A DNA stretch of 64,000 nt from Anatilimnocola aggregata (lineage in GTDB: Bacteria; Planctomycetota; Planctomycetia; Pirellulales; Pirellulaceae): positions 4,340,001-4,404,000 of the forward strand of contig NZ_CP036274.1 in assembly GCF_007747655.1 (NCBI RefSeq), given 5' to 3'. Position 1 is the stretch's first letter. Every line of letters starts with the position of its first letter. This document shows positions 49,886 to 60,665 of the stretch, piece after piece. The position numbers and the translations under genes are program-made. The notes under the pieces were generated by a model, which did not search any database, was not told the origin of the DNA, and was given only the letters and a program-made list of their open reading frames with translations.

Positions 49886-50995
49886 TTACTTCCCTTTCCC
49901 CAAAAACGTCTTGATCGATTCGTAGATCGCTTCTTTGTTCGCGATTTCGGATAGGACCAGTTGTTCATGCTCGCTGCCAAACGCTTCTTCCAGCACGCGG
50001 ATGTACTCGCCACTGCCATAGGGACTTTCGACCTGGCCATAGCAGAACAGATTGCAGATCGGCAGCAGTTCGTCCTTGAGCATCGCCAGTGATTGCCGGT
50101 TGTCTTCGCCCCAGTTATCTCCATCGGAGAATTGAAACGCGTAGATGTTCCACTGCGTGGGGTCGAACTTCTCTTTGATTAGACTGAGTGCCACTTTGTA
50201 AGCAGTGCTGATGCGTGTGCCGCCACTTTCACGCGTGTGATAAAAGGTCTCCTCGTCGACCTCTTTCGCAGCTGCATCGTGAATGATGTACCGGCGCTCG
50301 ATCCCCGTGTATTGACTACGCAGCCAGGTATCGATCCAAAACGCCTCGGTCCGGACGATCTCTTTTTGGTCGTCGGTCATGGAACCCGAGACGTCCATGA
50401 TGTACAGAATTACGGCGTTCGCGACCGGTTCGGAAACCGTCTGCCACGAGCGATAGCGGCGATCATCTTTGTAAGGAATGACGCGTGGATCGTTAGGGCG
50501 ATAGCTGCCCTCGGAGAGTTGCCGTTTGAGAGCCTGGACATATGTGCGGCGGAAGTGTCGCAGCGATTCTGGTCCTACTTTGCGCACGCTGGTGTAGCGA
50601 ACCTTGTCATCTTCAATGTTCGCTTTGCCTTTGGGTTCAATCCGGGGGAGCTTCAGTTCCTGCCCCAGGATTTCGGCAAGTTCTTCCAGTGAAACATCGA
50701 CTTCGAGGACGTGCTGACCTTCATCGCTGCCGGCCTGACCTTGCCCTGGTTCGCCATCGCCGCCCGGCGCGATGGGCTGGCCAACCTCACCTTCACCCTG
50801 GCCAACGCCCCCCTTGCCGTTTTGTCCGTAGCGGAAGTGGGGCACGTCAAGCTGCGGCAGCGGGATGGATACGAGATCTTTCCCTTTGCGGCCGATCATC
50901 TCGCCGTGCGTCACATACTTCCGCAGATTCTGGCGAATCTTCCCCTTCACAATCTCTTTGAAGCGGCTGTTGTCGCGATCAATCTTCATGACCAT
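49886..50995 (-). CDS. yeaH: YeaH/YhbH-family (DUF444) VWA-like protein
   Basis: A 369-aa member of DUF444, called YeaH in Enterobacteria and YhbH in Bacillus. It has a basic N-terminal part ([23 protein letters not shown]), a Gly/Gln-rich linker ([20 protein letters not shown]), and a von Willebrand A-type domain from about 190 with the metal-binding MIDAS motif [12 protein letters not shown] and a Thr-containing [11 protein letters not shown]. Such proteins are thought to act with the PrkA kinase in stress signalling. It lies 9 bases after prkA and 2 bases before spoVR, consistent with one operon. An alternative start two codons later is possible. Confidence 0.93.
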   Translation of the reverse strand: MVMKIDRDNSRFKEIVKGKIRQNLRKYVTHGEMIGRKGKDLVSIPLPQLDVPHFRYGQNGKGGVGQGEGEVGQPIAPGGDGEPGQGQAGSDEGQHVLEVDVSLEELAEILGQELKLPRIEPKGKANIEDDKVRYTSVRKVGPESLRHFRRTYVQALKRQLSEGSYRPNDPRVIPYKDDRRYRSWQTVSEPVANAVILYIMDVSGSMTDDQKEIVRTEAFWIDTWLRSQYTGIERRYIIHDAAAKEVDEETFYHTRESGGTRISTAYKVALSLIKEKFDPTQWNIYAFQFSDGDNWGEDNRQSLAMLKDELLPICNLFCYGQVESPYGSGEYIRVLEEAFGSEHEQLVLSEIANKEAIYESIKTFLGKGK

Positions 50996-51004
50996 GGTCG
51001 CACC

Positions 51005-53071
51005 TTATTTCCGTTTCACATCGCCGCGGGCAAAGATACTGGCCACGTAATGCAGCACGTCGCCGGCGCTTTCGTCGTCGTAACCAAAGTCGCGGATCAG
51101 GCGGCTCTTGACCACATCGATCTTGGCTTGCGTGTCCTTGTCGACGACTTGCGACACGAGGCTCGTGAGCTTGATTGTGTCCTTTTGATCCTCGAACAAT
51201 TTCAGTTGCAACGCGCGATAAAGTCGCTCGTTCGCCTTGTAATCGAAGGTCTTGCCATCGATCATCAGCGCGCCGATGTAGTTCATGATCTCGCGGCGGA
51301 AATCGTCCTTTCGACTCTCAGGAATGTCGATCTTTTCCTCAATCGACCGCATCATTCGTTCATCGGGCTCTTCGGTTTGTCCGGTGAACTTGTTGCGAAC
51401 CTTTTCACGCTGAGTGTAGGCCTTGATGTTGTCGATGTAGTTCGCGCAGAGTCGCTTCAGCGCGTCTTCATCGGCGGCAATAGCCCGCTGAACTTCGTTC
51501 TTCACGATGTTCTCGTACTCCTCTTTCACCACGCCCAAGAGTTCGCGGTACTTCGCCCGCAATTCTTCGTTTGTGATGAGTGAATGATGCTTGAGCCCCG
51601 CTTCGAGTTCGTTCATCACCATAAAGGGATTGATCGACTTCGATTCGAGATTCGCGACCAATGCATTGCTGATCTTGTCCTGCACATAACGCGGACTGAT
51701 GCCATGCAAGCCCTCGCTGATGGCCTCTTCCTTCATCTCCTTGATGTTCTCTTCAGTAAAGCCGGCCAACGTGCGGCCGTTATAGAGCTTCAGCTTCTGC
51801 AGCAAAGTGAGGCTGGCATTGTTCGGCGGTTCGAGCCTCGTCAGCACGGCCCACATGGCTGCCATCTCAATGGTGTGGGGGGCAATGTGTTTGCCCTTCA
51901 CTTTGCCGCTGTTGTAATCCTTTTCATAGATTTTGATCTCGTCGCTCAAGCGAGTGACGTAGGGAACGTCGATCTTCACGGTACGATCGCGAAGGGCCTC
52001 CATGAACTCGTTGTTCTGCAGGCGGCGATACTCGGGCTCGTTCGTGTGGCCAATGATTACTTCGTCGATATCGGTCTGGGCGAACTTTTTCGGCTTGACC
52101 TTATGCTCCTGGCTAGCGCCGAGCAGGTCGTAAAGGAACGCTACATCGAGTTTTAGAACTTCGATGAATTCGATGATGCCGCGATTGGCGACATTAAATT
52201 CGCCATCGAAGTTGAACGCCCGCGGATCGCTATCGCTGCCATATTCGGCAATCTTGCGATAGTTGATGTCGCCGGTCAGTTCGGTGCTGTCCTGATTCTT
52301 CTCATCCTTGGGCTGGAAGGTGCCAATGCCGCAGCGGTCTTGTTCTGAGAGAGTGATCCGTTTGACGCGAATGTCTTGAATCACCTGCGTCCAGTCGCCG
52401 CCGTACTTCTTTAGTCGCTCGGTGTACATAAAGCGGCAGTACGGGCAGAGATCGCCGACGATCTTTACCTTGTATTGCTCTTCATCAGCATCGCCATTCA
52501 GATCTTTCAAAACGTCATCGCGGAAGCGCTCGGGTACGAGATGCAGCGGTTCTTCGTGCATCGGGCACCAGTGGACTTCCGTCGGCTCAGCTTCGTTCAC
52601 CCAACCATGGGTATAGACGGCTCCCGCGTCGGTGGTCGAATACCGTTCTAAACCGCGCTTGAGGAGGCGCGCGATGGTGCTCTTGCTGCTGCCAACGGGG
52701 CCGTGCAACAGCAACACGCGTTTCTCAATGCCGTAGCCTTTAGCAGCCGACATTAACGCGTTGACGAAGCTTTCCAGCGTTTCATCGAGGCCGAAGACGG
52801 CATCGCGGCCGCCGTTATCGGGATCGTCGAAGAACTTGAAGTGGGTCCGTTTTACGCCGCGGGATTCGTCGTACACCGTAGTGCCGTACGAAATCACCAT
52901 GTCGTAGACTCGCTCGAAGGCGTTGCGGGCGACTTGAGGCGTTTCTCGCACCAGATCGAGGTATTCCTCGAACGTGCCGACCCAACTCTTGCGACGGAAC
53001 TGTTCCAGGTCTTGCCGACCGGCAATCAAAGAGATGATGTTCTTACCGCTGCTAGTCTTTAGTGATGTCAT
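51005..53071 (-). CDS. prkA: PrkA-family serine protein kinase / AAA+ protein
   Basis: A 688-aa PrkA (YeaG in E. coli). These couple an N-terminal AAA+ ATPase to a C-terminal kinase-like or winged-helix part and control stress and nutrient responses. The N-terminus, [39 protein letters not shown], is highly typical. Walker A is [22 protein letters not shown] (about 117). The zinc-like cysteine block is [12 protein letters not shown] with [50 protein letters not shown] and the arginine-rich [19 protein letters not shown] follow. A GAGGAGG ribosome site before the ATG at 53069-53071 fixes the start; an upstream TTG is unlikely. It heads the operon with yeaH and spoVR. Confidence 0.95.
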   Translation of the reverse strand: MTSLKTSSGKNIISLIAGRQDLEQFRRKSWVGTFEEYLDLVRETPQVARNAFERVYDMVISYGTTVYDESRGVKRTHFKFFDDPDNGGRDAVFGLDETLESFVNALMSAAKGYGIEKRVLLLHGPVGSSKSTIARLLKRGLERYSTTDAGAVYTHGWVNEAEPTEVHWCPMHEEPLHLVPERFRDDVLKDLNGDADEEQYKVKIVGDLCPYCRFMYTERLKKYGGDWTQVIQDIRVKRITLSEQDRCGIGTFQPKDEKNQDSTELTGDINYRKIAEYGSDSDPRAFNFDGEFNVANRGIIEFIEVLKLDVAFLYDLLGASQEHKVKPKKFAQTDIDEVIIGHTNEPEYRRLQNNEFMEALRDRTVKIDVPYVTRLSDEIKIYEKDYNSGKVKGKHIAPHTIEMAAMWAVLTRLEPPNNASLTLLQKLKLYNGRTLAGFTEENIKEMKEEAISEGLHGISPRYVQDKISNALVANLESKSINPFMVMNELEAGLKHHSLITNEELRAKYRELLGVVKEEYENIVKNEVQRAIAADEDALKRLCANYIDNIKAYTQREKVRNKFTGQTEEPDERMMRSIEEKIDIPESRKDDFRREIMNYIGALMIDGKTFDYKANERLYRALQLKLFEDQKDTIKLTSLVSQVVDKDTQAKIDVVKSRLIRDFGYDDESAGDVLHYVASIFARGDVKRK

Positions 53072-53728
53072 CGCACCGTCCTCCTCAGAACGCGCGTGAT
53101 AGCTGCACGTTTGGTGCCCGAACTTGGCCACTTTCAATTGCGGGCCAATTCAACCACCTGCATGCTGCCTCGCTGGTGATGTTCCGGTCTGTCGACTGAA
53201 CCTCATGTTCGTGAACTTCATGGCTCTCGCTCTGGCGGATGTGACACGATTTCCAGCCCTTTGACTCGCGGCTCTACCAACCGCGCAGCAGCCGATACTG
53301 CTGTCACCCGTGTTGGTACAAGCACGATGCGATTCAGCAGGCACAACGGGAAAGACATCGGGTTGCTGGCAACCGGCGGGGAGAAGATGCCGGGCAAGAA
53401 TGCCGACGCTAAGTTGCGACCATGAGTCGCTGCGTCTCAAAGAACTTGCAAAAGAGCATTTCGTCAGAGGCGAGAGGATCGGTAAGGCGAGCCACCAGCT
53501 TACAAATGCTTTGGCTCCGGCTGTCCCTAGCCAATCAGTTCTCCTACCTCTCCTAAGTTAAGGTTATTTCGACATTCCCATTTCGGCAATAGCACATCGC
53601 TGCGAATTCCTCGACAAGGTGCAAAAATGCGGCCAAAAATGCAGCAAAACTGGTAATGATTCTGCTGACTAGCCCCACGCAAACTTGCTGGACAAAGCTT
53701 CAGTCCGAACGTTTGCCGCTCTTCCTCA
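53072..53728. other. 657-bp gap between prkA and mnmG
   Basis: No ORF with plausible composition is seen; short open frames here read as low-quality Arg/Ser/Cys-rich chains. It should contain the promoter of the stress operon. I found no repeat or structured RNA that I can support. Confidence 0.5.
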
Positions 53729-55597
53729 TCATGAAACGCTTCGGCGGCTCACCCCTTCGAGATACGTCAGCACGAGCGCCAGATCGGCCGGTGTGATGCC
53801 GCTAATTCGGCCAGCCTGAGCCAGCGTAATTGGACGTACTCGCAGCAATTTCTCGCGGGCTTCGGTGCGCAAGTGTTTGACCATCGCATAGTCGAAATGC
53901 TCGGGGATCTTTTTTTCCGAAAGTCGCTTTTGGCGATCGACCTGCTGTTCTTGTCGTGAAACATAGCCCGCATATTTCACGTCGTATTCAATTTGAATCG
54001 ACGACTCGCGCGAGACTGCGCCCAATTGCGGCGCATGTTGAACGATTTGAGGCCAGGTGACTTCGGGCCGCCGGAGCAATTGTTCGAGTGTCACTTCGCC
54101 GGTCCGCTCGGTGCGCAGGATATGTAGCGCGCCGGAGATCTCTGCTTCTTTTTCTTGCAACCGCTGCCAGCGAGCATCGTCGACAAGTCCCGCGCGGCGG
54201 CCGATGGCCGTCAAACGTCGATCCGCGTTATCGTGCCGCAATAGCAGGCGATATTCCGCCCGGCTAGTGAACATGCGATAGGGCTCGTCCACACCGCAAG
54301 TCACCAGGTCATCCGTCAGCACGCCGATATAAGCCTGCTCGCGGCCAATCACGAGCGGTTCTTTCCCTTGCAACTTGAGTGCAGCGCTGGCACCGGCAAT
54401 CAGGCCTTGCGCGCCAGCCTCTTCATAACCAGTGGTCCCGTTGATTTGCCCGGCGAAGAACAGACCGCCAACGCGCTTCGTTTCGAGCCACGGCCACAGC
54501 TGATCGGGAGGGCAAAAATCGTATTCGACGGCGTAGCCATAGCGCATGATCTGGGCCTTTTCCAGGCCGGGAATCAGCCGCAGCATCTGGTCCTGCACAT
54601 CGCGGGGCAAACTGGTAGAGATGCCGTTTACGTACACTTCGTACGTCCGCCGACCTTCGGGTTCCAAGAAGAGCTGATGTTGCTCTTTCTCGGCAAAACG
54701 CACCACTTTGTCCTCGATGCTCGGGCAATACCGCGGGCCCCGCGATTGAATCTGCCCGCTGTACATGGGCGCCCGATGCAGATTCGCCCGAATCAGTTCA
54801 TGTACCTGCTCGTTCGTGTAGGTGATGTAGCACGGAATCTGTTCGCGCCCCATCCGCTGCCGTTCGACCTCGCTGGTGAGAAACGAAAATGGCTCCGGGT
54901 CGTCATCGCCGGGCTGAAGTTCTGTGCGGCTGTAATCGATCGTCCGCCCATTCAACCGGCAGGGAGTACCCGTCTTGAAGCGCTGGACGCGGAATCCCAG
55001 CCGATTGAGCGCCCCGCTGATGCCCGCCGTCGTTCCTTCTCCTGCGCGGCCTCCAGGCGTTTGCACTTCGCCCGTGTGCATGATCGCTTGCAAGAATGTG
55101 CCGGTTGTGAGGACCACTGCAGGCGCGCGGTAAGTGATATCACCCCGCACACGCACGCCAACGATGCGCGCAGTTTGCTCGGTATTGCTGTCGGCGATTT
55201 CTTCGACGAGCAGATCCTCAACCACTTCCTGCCGGAGCGAGAGATTCGGTTGCTCCTCGACGAGCCGCTTTACTTCAAACTGATATCCCTTCTTATCCGC
55301 CTGAGCTCGCGGGCTATGCATGGCCGGCCCTTTGCGGCGGTTGAGCAGGCGAAATTGAATGCCTGTGGCATCGATGGCCCGCCCCATTACCCCACCCAGC
55401 GCGTCGATCTCGCGCACGATCTGACCCTTCGCCACGCCGCCAATCGCCGGGTTGCAGCTCATCTGGGCGACGGTATCGCAGTTGGTCGTGAGCAGGCAGG
55501 TCCGCAGCCCGACGCGGGCCGCAGCCATGGCCGCTTCGGTGCCGGCATGCCCCGCGCCGATCACCAGCACATCGTATTCGTAGTCACTGCGAGTCAT
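53729..55597 (-). CDS. mnmG: tRNA uridine-5-carboxymethylaminomethyl modification enzyme
   Basis: MnmG (GidA), with MnmE, installs the 5-carboxymethylaminomethyl group on wobble uridine of several tRNAs, using FAD, NADH and methylene-tetrahydrofolate. The 622-aa chain is of usual length. The FAD-binding start [21 protein letters not shown] is followed by [31 protein letters not shown] with the conserved Cys, then [45 protein letters not shown] and [37 protein letters not shown]. The partner mnmE is not in this window. ATG at 55595-55597 starts the conserved N-terminus. It is divergent from the copper ATPase about 100 bases away. Confidence 0.97.
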   Translation of the reverse strand: MTRSDYEYDVLVIGAGHAGTEAAMAAARVGLRTCLLTTNCDTVAQMSCNPAIGGVAKGQIVREIDALGGVMGRAIDATGIQFRLLNRRKGPAMHSPRAQADKKGYQFEVKRLVEEQPNLSLRQEVVEDLLVEEIADSNTEQTARIVGVRVRGDITYRAPAVVLTTGTFLQAIMHTGEVQTPGGRAGEGTTAGISGALNRLGFRVQRFKTGTPCRLNGRTIDYSRTELQPGDDDPEPFSFLTSEVERQRMGREQIPCYITYTNEQVHELIRANLHRAPMYSGQIQSRGPRYCPSIEDKVVRFAEKEQHQLFLEPEGRRTYEVYVNGISTSLPRDVQDQMLRLIPGLEKAQIMRYGYAVEYDFCPPDQLWPWLETKRVGGLFFAGQINGTTGYEEAGAQGLIAGASAALKLQGKEPLVIGREQAYIGVLTDDLVTCGVDEPYRMFTSRAEYRLLLRHDNADRRLTAIGRRAGLVDDARWQRLQEKEAEISGALHILRTERTGEVTLEQLLRRPEVTWPQIVQHAPQLGAVSRESSIQIEYDVKYAGYVSRQEQQVDRQKRLSEKKIPEHFDYAMVKHLRTEAREKLLRVRPITLAQAGRISGITPADLALVLTYLEGVSRRSVS

Positions 55598-55700
55598 AAC
55601 TTCTTTCTGAGGTCACCCACTGCCAGACCGCAATCGCTGTTAATATCGACGAGCGGGCGGCTGGTCAGTTCGCTGCCAAGCGAGATAATTTTAGCAACCA

Positions 55701-57932
55701 ATGCCCGTCAGCGTGGTCACCTCCCTCGCGAATCTCACTTCCGTGCCACCATCCACAACGAATCCGATCCGCCTGCACATCGGCGGCATGCATTGCGCCA
55801 GTTGCGTAGGACGGGTGGAAACCGCGCTCAGCCAAGTGTCAGGTGTGAAATCGGCTGCCGTTAATCTCGCCCTGCACGAAGCGGAAGTTCGGCCCGCGGG
55901 CGATGACATTCCCGTGCAGTCGCTGATTGCCGCAGTCGAACGGGCCGGGTATCAGGCCGAGGTAATTCGCCAGCAGCAGAATTCGCCAACAGCGCCCCAT
56001 TCGCAGGCAGCCGAAGATCAAGAACAACGGGCCTGGGGCCTGCGTTTTCTCCTCAGCCTGGCAGGGCTGGTGCCGCTGGTCGTCATTCACTTTTTGCCCG
56101 GCGGTCATCATTCGTCGCCGCTGCTGGGGGTGACCCAGATTGCAATTGCTTGCCTCGTGCAGGTATTCGTCGGCTGGCCCTTTTTGGTGAGTGCCGCCCA
56201 GCGTGTGCGGTATGCCGCCGTAAACATGGACACGCTGATTGCCCTGGGCACCACTGCGGCCCTTGTGGCAGGCACACTGGAATGGATCACCCACCGCTCG
56301 GGCATGTCTCTCATGGACGGTGTGATGATCCTCACATTTGTCACGCTGGGTCGCTATCTCGAAGCCCGCGCACGGCGGCGAACTTCGCGTGCCATCTATC
56401 AACTGATGGATCTGACTCCCCGGGTCGCCAACATCCGCCGCGGTATTCAAGTGGTCAAGTTGTCGCTCGACAAAGTTCAACTTCGCGATGTGCTGGTGAT
56501 TCGCCCGGGCGAGCGCGTGCCACTCGATGGGCAAGTAATCTCCGGCCACAGCGACCTGAACGAAGCCTGGCTGACCGGTGAAGCCTTGCCGGTCGAGAAG
56601 CAGGCCGGCGACAACGTCTTCGCCGGTACGCTTAATGGCAGTGGCAGTCTCGAAGCAACGGTGACCAAGCTGGCCGACGACACGCTCCTCGCGCAGACGA
56701 TCGAGCTCGTGCGCCATGCGCAAAGTTCGAAGGCCAGTGTGCAACAGCTGGCCGATCGGGTCGTGCAATGGTTTGTCCCGGCGGTCCTGTTGATTGCGAC
56801 TGCCACTTTCATCGCCTGGCTTGTGGTGAGTGGCGGCTGGCAATTGGCCTTGCTGCATGCGGTGGCAGTTCTGGTCGTGGCTTGCCCTTGTGCGCTGGGG
56901 CTCGCAACGCCCACTGCCATCATCGTCAGCTCCGGCGCGGCCGCGCAGCGAGGCATCTTCATCAAGAGCGCTGCGGCGCTCGAAGCGGCCAATCGGGTAA
57001 CTACGGTGGTCTTCGATAAAACGGGCACGCTCACCGCAGGCCGCCCCGTTCTGCGATCCCTTCAGCCAGCCGAACACGTGAGTGAAGAGAGATTGCTCAC
57101 CATCGCTGCAGCCATCGAGCGGCTGAGCAATCATCCCTTGGTCAAGGCCATTGTGCAGGCAGCCGACTCGCGACAATCGCCAGAGCAACTTCAAGCCACA
57201 GCGTTGCAGGTGCTCCCTGGCGAAGGGATCCAAGCTGATTCTTCGGCAGGGACCATCTACGTTGGCAACCAGCGACTGCTCGATCGGCTGCAGATCGTGC
57301 CCGGTGCCAACCAGCAAAATCAATCGGGCGAAATCAGGCTCCATGTCGTGCTCGCGGGAAAGTACCTCGGCAGTCTCGTTCTCCAAGATCAACTTGCCCA
57401 CGGCAGTCAGGCAGCCGTGGCTGCATTACAGCAGTTGGGCAAACGAATTGTGCTGCTCACCGGCGATACTCGCGCAACCGCCGAAGCGATGGCACGCGAG
57501 GCGGGCATTCGTGAAGTGATAGCCGACACGAAGCCGGTTGATAAATGGCAAGTCATCGAGCAACTAAAGCACAGCGGCGAAGTCGTGGCCATGGTCGGCG
57601 ATGGCATCAACGATGCCCCGGCATTGGCCGCAGCTGACTTGGGGATCGCGCTGGGCAATGGTGCCGACATCGCCATCGAATCGGCTGAGGTCGTGATCAC
57701 GCAGCCCGACTTGCGGCGCGTCGTCACGACCCTCTCCCTGGCCCAGCGCACGCTGAGCATCATCTGGCAAAACTTGTTTTGGGCTTTGATCTATAACGTG
57801 ATCCTCATTCCAGTGGCCGCGGGCTTGCTCTCTCCGTGGGGCATCAATCTCTCGCCATCGATGGCCGCAGCTGCAATGGCTGCGAGTAGTGTCTGTGTCG
57901 TGCTCAATAGTCTGCGGCTCGCGCGGCTATAA
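55701..57932 (+). CDS. copA: Copper-translocating P1B-type ATPase
   Basis: A 743-aa inner-membrane ATPase exporting Cu(I). An N-terminal heavy-metal-associated domain contains GMHCASCVGRVE with Cys32 and Cys35. Eight hydrophobic helices are expected; the ion-binding CPC is at about 395-397 within VACPCALGLATPTAIIVSSG. The catalytic loop has DKTGTLTAGRP (phospho-Asp near 439), the TGE motif WLTGEALPVEK, the HP motif in LSNHPLVKAI, and GDGINDAPALAAADLGIALG. The single HMA domain and CPC indicate the CopA/Cu+ group. ATG at 55701 is the best start. No copper regulator is adjacent. It is convergent with the phosphoesterase gene. Confidence 0.95.
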   Translation: MPVSVVTSLANLTSVPPSTTNPIRLHIGGMHCASCVGRVETALSQVSGVKSAAVNLALHEAEVRPAGDDIPVQSLIAAVERAGYQAEVIRQQQNSPTAPHSQAAEDQEQRAWGLRFLLSLAGLVPLVVIHFLPGGHHSSPLLGVTQIAIACLVQVFVGWPFLVSAAQRVRYAAVNMDTLIALGTTAALVAGTLEWITHRSGMSLMDGVMILTFVTLGRYLEARARRRTSRAIYQLMDLTPRVANIRRGIQVVKLSLDKVQLRDVLVIRPGERVPLDGQVISGHSDLNEAWLTGEALPVEKQAGDNVFAGTLNGSGSLEATVTKLADDTLLAQTIELVRHAQSSKASVQQLADRVVQWFVPAVLLIATATFIAWLVVSGGWQLALLHAVAVLVVACPCALGLATPTAIIVSSGAAAQRGIFIKSAAALEAANRVTTVVFDKTGTLTAGRPVLRSLQPAEHVSEERLLTIAAAIERLSNHPLVKAIVQAADSRQSPEQLQATALQVLPGEGIQADSSAGTIYVGNQRLLDRLQIVPGANQQNQSGEIRLHVVLAGKYLGSLVLQDQLAHGSQAAVAALQQLGKRIVLLTGDTRATAEAMAREAGIREVIADTKPVDKWQVIEQLKHSGEVVAMVGDGINDAPALAAADLGIALGNGADIAIESAEVVITQPDLRRVVTTLSLAQRTLSIIWQNLFWALIYNVILIPVAAGLLSPWGINLSPSMAAAAMAASSVCVVLNSLRLARL

Positions 57933-57947
57933 AAATCCAGCCGGTGC

Positions 57948-58862
57948 CTACCGCCACGCCAACTCCAGCTTCTTCCCGTGGGCCTCGTTCGCGGGGCCCA
58001 CGCCATGCAGCGTCAGCTCAATTCCCTTGTCGCCGACCGCGGCTTCGACCCAACCGCTGGGCTTCTCCTTGGCAAAGACATACGCCACCGGCGGCAAGTT
58101 CACGAGGTGGATGCCGTCCTGCACTTTCTGCCCCCAGGCGTGCGTGTGACCATAAAACAGAATCTTCACGTGCTTGCGCGGAACCAAGATATCGAACAGC
58201 TCCTTCGTGTCTTGAATGCCGGCCACCTTATCGCCCTCTTTTTGCGGATGGTGATGCACCGAGATGATCGCGGGCTTATCGGCCTTGGCATCGAGTGCAG
58301 CTGCCAGCCACTCCAGTTGTGCGGTGCCCAACTTGCCTGGCGTCGAATTCACTTTCTCCAGCGAGTCGAGCATGAACCAGTTCGCCTGCTTGAGTTCCAA
58401 GATCGACACGTGATGCGATTCCAGCGGCGAAGCAGCAGCTGACTTGAGCGATTCCCGAAAGTTCGCGCGGTCGTCGTGATTGCCCAGCAGAAAGTGAAGT
58501 GGCACCGCCGACTTGCCGGCTGGCACAAGCAGCTGGGCTACCTGTCCGTAGTCTCCCATTTCTCCCTTCAAGAACGCGACGTCGCCATGGACGATGGCCG
58601 ACGACAGTCGCCCGGCCGCTTCATTCACTTGTTGCCAGGCCTGTGTCAAATGGTCCGTCATGTTCACGCCGCGGGAGAGCAATTCCTTATCGGCCGAGAT
58701 GTGCGTATCGGAGAGCAGGGCAATGCGCGTGGTTGCCGACTTGGCAATCTCTTCACCAGGCAAACGATTCGCGGCAATGACGGCAGCGGTCAGGCCAGCC
58801 CAGGCGAAAAATCGGCGGCGGCTGGCAAGTGGCTGATCGGCAGGCAAGATGTGAAACGTCAT
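57948..58862 (-). CDS. Calcineurin-like metallophosphoesterase with Tat signal
   Basis: A 304-aa phosphoesterase with a two-metal active site. The N-terminus, PLASRRRFFAWAGLTAAVIAA, is a twin-arginine signal (SRRRFF), so folding and metal loading before export is likely. Metal-binding motifs occur in the standard order: LLSDTHISADKE (D-x-H), GDVAFLKGE, LLGNHDDRA (G-N-H-D), ISVHHHPQKEGD and FYGHTHAWGQ (G-H-x-H). It may act on phosphomonoesters, phosphodiesters or nucleotides. ATG at 58860-58862 is chosen because it gives the Tat signal; upstream sequence to 58982 overlaps the ATP-grasp gene. The ATP-grasp gene ends 73 bases upstream on the same strand, so they may share a transcript. Confidence 0.88.
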   Translation of the reverse strand: MTFHILPADQPLASRRRFFAWAGLTAAVIAANRLPGEEIAKSATTRIALLSDTHISADKELLSRGVNMTDHLTQAWQQVNEAAGRLSSAIVHGDVAFLKGEMGDYGQVAQLLVPAGKSAVPLHFLLGNHDDRANFRESLKSAAASPLESHHVSILELKQANWFMLDSLEKVNSTPGKLGTAQLEWLAAALDAKADKPAIISVHHHPQKEGDKVAGIQDTKELFDILVPRKHVKILFYGHTHAWGQKVQDGIHLVNLPPVAYVFAKEKPSGWVEAAVGDKGIELTLHGVGPANEAHGKKLELAWR

Positions 58863-58935
58863 GAGGAGGTTCCAAGAGAGGGTCGTAGGTTGTGGTTTTG
58901 GGAATCGGATTTTGTTTTGATAACAGGTTTGAGAT

Positions 58936-60414
58936 TCACCGGCGAGCAGTTTCGGGAAGTGGGGCGAGCGCGTGTCGGACACGCTGGGCGGCCGCGAGCA
59001 ATCGCTCGCCTATCTGTCCCGCGTCAATGCCGCCGGTGAGTAACGTGCAAATAGGAGCGAATGGTTCGATGGTCGAATCCAGGCAAGGTAGATCGGCCGC
59101 GGTCACCTGTTCCTCAGCAAGTGAAGTCCAAAGTTCCGCTAGCCGCTGACCGGCGCTACCTGCTGCTGTTGCGTAGACAATTAACTTGCCGCGACAAGCA
59201 CGGGATAAAGGTTCCGTGAATGATTCGATTTCCTCTCCAGCAACCACCCGGCAGTGGGCCGCGATCAAGCTTTGCCCGCGCAAAGATTCGTAAAGCTCCA
59301 TACTCGCCGTATAGCGCGGGTTGACTTCAATCAGCGTCAACCCGGGACTCTCACCCGTCCGTCGAATGAAGTCGATGCCGAACAGCCCAATCAGCCCGGC
59401 ATCTTCCACTAATCGAGTGGCAGTTTCCATTAACGCGGCCTCTTCGGCAGCCGTGAGTGGTGCCGGGGCGAGCGAACCGGCGTACTGAAATTCCTGCGGC
59501 GCACCCCAATTGGGACCGCACCACTGTTCAGCCACCCCCAGCAACTTGACCGATTTCCGGCTTGCCAGAAACGCAGCACTCAGCGGCTTCCCGGCCACGA
59601 ACCGCTGCCAAACCATGTCCTTATAACCGCTGGTTCGGTTTCGGAAATTTCCGTTAAGTTCATGGGTTGCGTGTTCTCCAAGTGCTGCTCCTGCAGCGAC
59701 TTGAGCTTCTGCACGGCCCTGTTCTCCACCATTCAGGTTTCCAGATTTCCAATTTCCAATTTCTCCAGTCTGCGGCTGTTCGCCCGTTTCTCGATTCCGG
59801 AAATTTCCATTAAGTTCATTCGATTCGTCCTCTTCAAACCCTTCACCGGTAATGACTTGAGTTTCGGAGGTGCCCAGTTTTCCACCAAATGAATTTCCAG
59901 ATTTCCCAAATCCACTTTCCTCAATCACTCGCCCCGCGCCTCCTCGCTCCCGACTCCCAAATTCCGCCGCCTTTCGAATACCCATCCCGCTGCCCGATCG
60001 CAGCGGTTTCATCAACCAACCGTTATCTGTGATTGATTCCGGTGACAGGCAAGTTTCCGGATAGCTCATTCCGGAAATTTCCGTGAGCGTGGCCGCTAAC
60101 CAACAGGGATCGCGCACCAATGCCAGCTGTTCGGAACCGTTCCCCAGAAGTGGACGAAGCTTCGCCAGCCGGGCGATCAGCCGGGGGTAGTTCTCTAAAC
60201 TGCCGGTATAGATCCAAGGCGCCTGCGGACCCTTTGCCAGGGCTCGCAAAAATTCTGCCGGATAATTCTTGATCGGGGTCGTCGGCCCCAGCGTTTGCAG
60301 GTCGGCATCGCCGAACAGGTCGATTCCCCAGGGCTGATACCCGCCGCGCGCAGCAGATTCCGCCGCCGCGCGCACGCTGGCTCCCAGAATGATCAGCGTT
60401 CCTTTCTCTGCCAT
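58936..60414 (-). CDS. ATP-grasp domain protein with repetitive in-frame insertion
   Basis: A 492-aa cytosolic ATP-grasp ligase. The N-terminus, LIILGASVRAAAESAARGGYQPWGIDLFGD, is the pre-ATP-grasp fold. The ATP-binding region starts with GWLMKPLRSGSGMGIRKA (about 145) and resumes with YKDMVWQRFVAGKPLSAAFLA; the metal-binding end is LIGLFGIDFIRR, then LTLIEVNPRYTASMELYE. The substrate is unknown; related proteins occur near C1-carrier or cofactor genes. Between these two halves lie about 110 extra residues made of two diverged copies of a 52-residue unit, each ending ELNGNFRNR. Other family members go almost directly from one motif to the other. ATG at 60412-60414 is preferred over a start 11 codons upstream. 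Confidence 0.82.
   Translation of the reverse strand: MAEKGTLIILGASVRAAAESAARGGYQPWGIDLFGDADLQTLGPTTPIKNYPAEFLRALAKGPQAPWIYTGSLENYPRLIARLAKLRPLLGNGSEQLALVRDPCWLAATLTEISGMSYPETCLSPESITDNGWLMKPLRSGSGMGIRKAAEFGSRERGGAGRVIEESGFGKSGNSFGGKLGTSETQVITGEGFEEDESNELNGNFRNRETGEQPQTGEIGNWKSGNLNGGEQGRAEAQVAAGAALGEHATHELNGNFRNRTSGYKDMVWQRFVAGKPLSAAFLASRKSVKLLGVAEQWCGPNWGAPQEFQYAGSLAPAPLTAAEEAALMETATRLVEDAGLIGLFGIDFIRRTGESPGLTLIEVNPRYTASMELYESLRGQSLIAAHCRVVAGEEIESFTEPLSRACRGKLIVYATAAGSAGQRLAELWTSLAEEQVTAADLPCLDSTIEPFAPICTLLTGGIDAGQIGERLLAAAQRVRHALAPLPETARR
59638..59945 (-). repeat. 156-bp in-frame tandem repeat within the ATP-grasp gene
   Basis: GGAAATTTCC followed by G/A, then TTAAGTTCAT occurs at 59643 and again at 59799, exactly 156 bases (52 codons) apart. 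Further matching blocks lie between, GACTTGAG followed by TTC, and the CCAGATTTCC...AATTTCC region at about 59740 and 59897. The palindrome GGAAATTTCC also appears at about 60072 in the same gene. Protein copies are SGNSFGGKLG...SETQVITGEG...ELNGNFRNR and SGNLNGGEQG...AEAQVAAGAA...ELNGNFRNR. The boundaries given are approximate. Confidence 0.7.
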
Positions 60415-60665
60415 AGCCCCCTCTCCACAGCACGCACGAACTGCCAAGTCAAATTGTCAGCACTTTGTGATTACATGTCAAATTGTGGATCTCAACTTTC
60501 GTGAGCAATCCGCTCCGCACCCGATCCCGTCATCTTGTCACCCACTCTCCCCTCTCTCACCTTTCCTCCATCCGTCTGGCCCGAATAGACTTTCCAAGCT
60601 AGAGTAAGAGAAGTGGCAACAGGAAGCTTCGAGGCAGGCGGCAATTAGGCAAATATCGGACTCGC

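Noticed and set aside
53150-53561. Small ORFs in the gap between prkA and mnmG
   Set aside because: The translations are Arg/Ser/Cys-rich with no ribosome site and no family resemblance, and they overlap on both strands.
54368-55864. A 498-codon open frame opposite mnmG and a 520-codon one opposite copA (55839-57401)
   Set aside because: Both lie on well-identified housekeeping genes and contain no recognisable domains.
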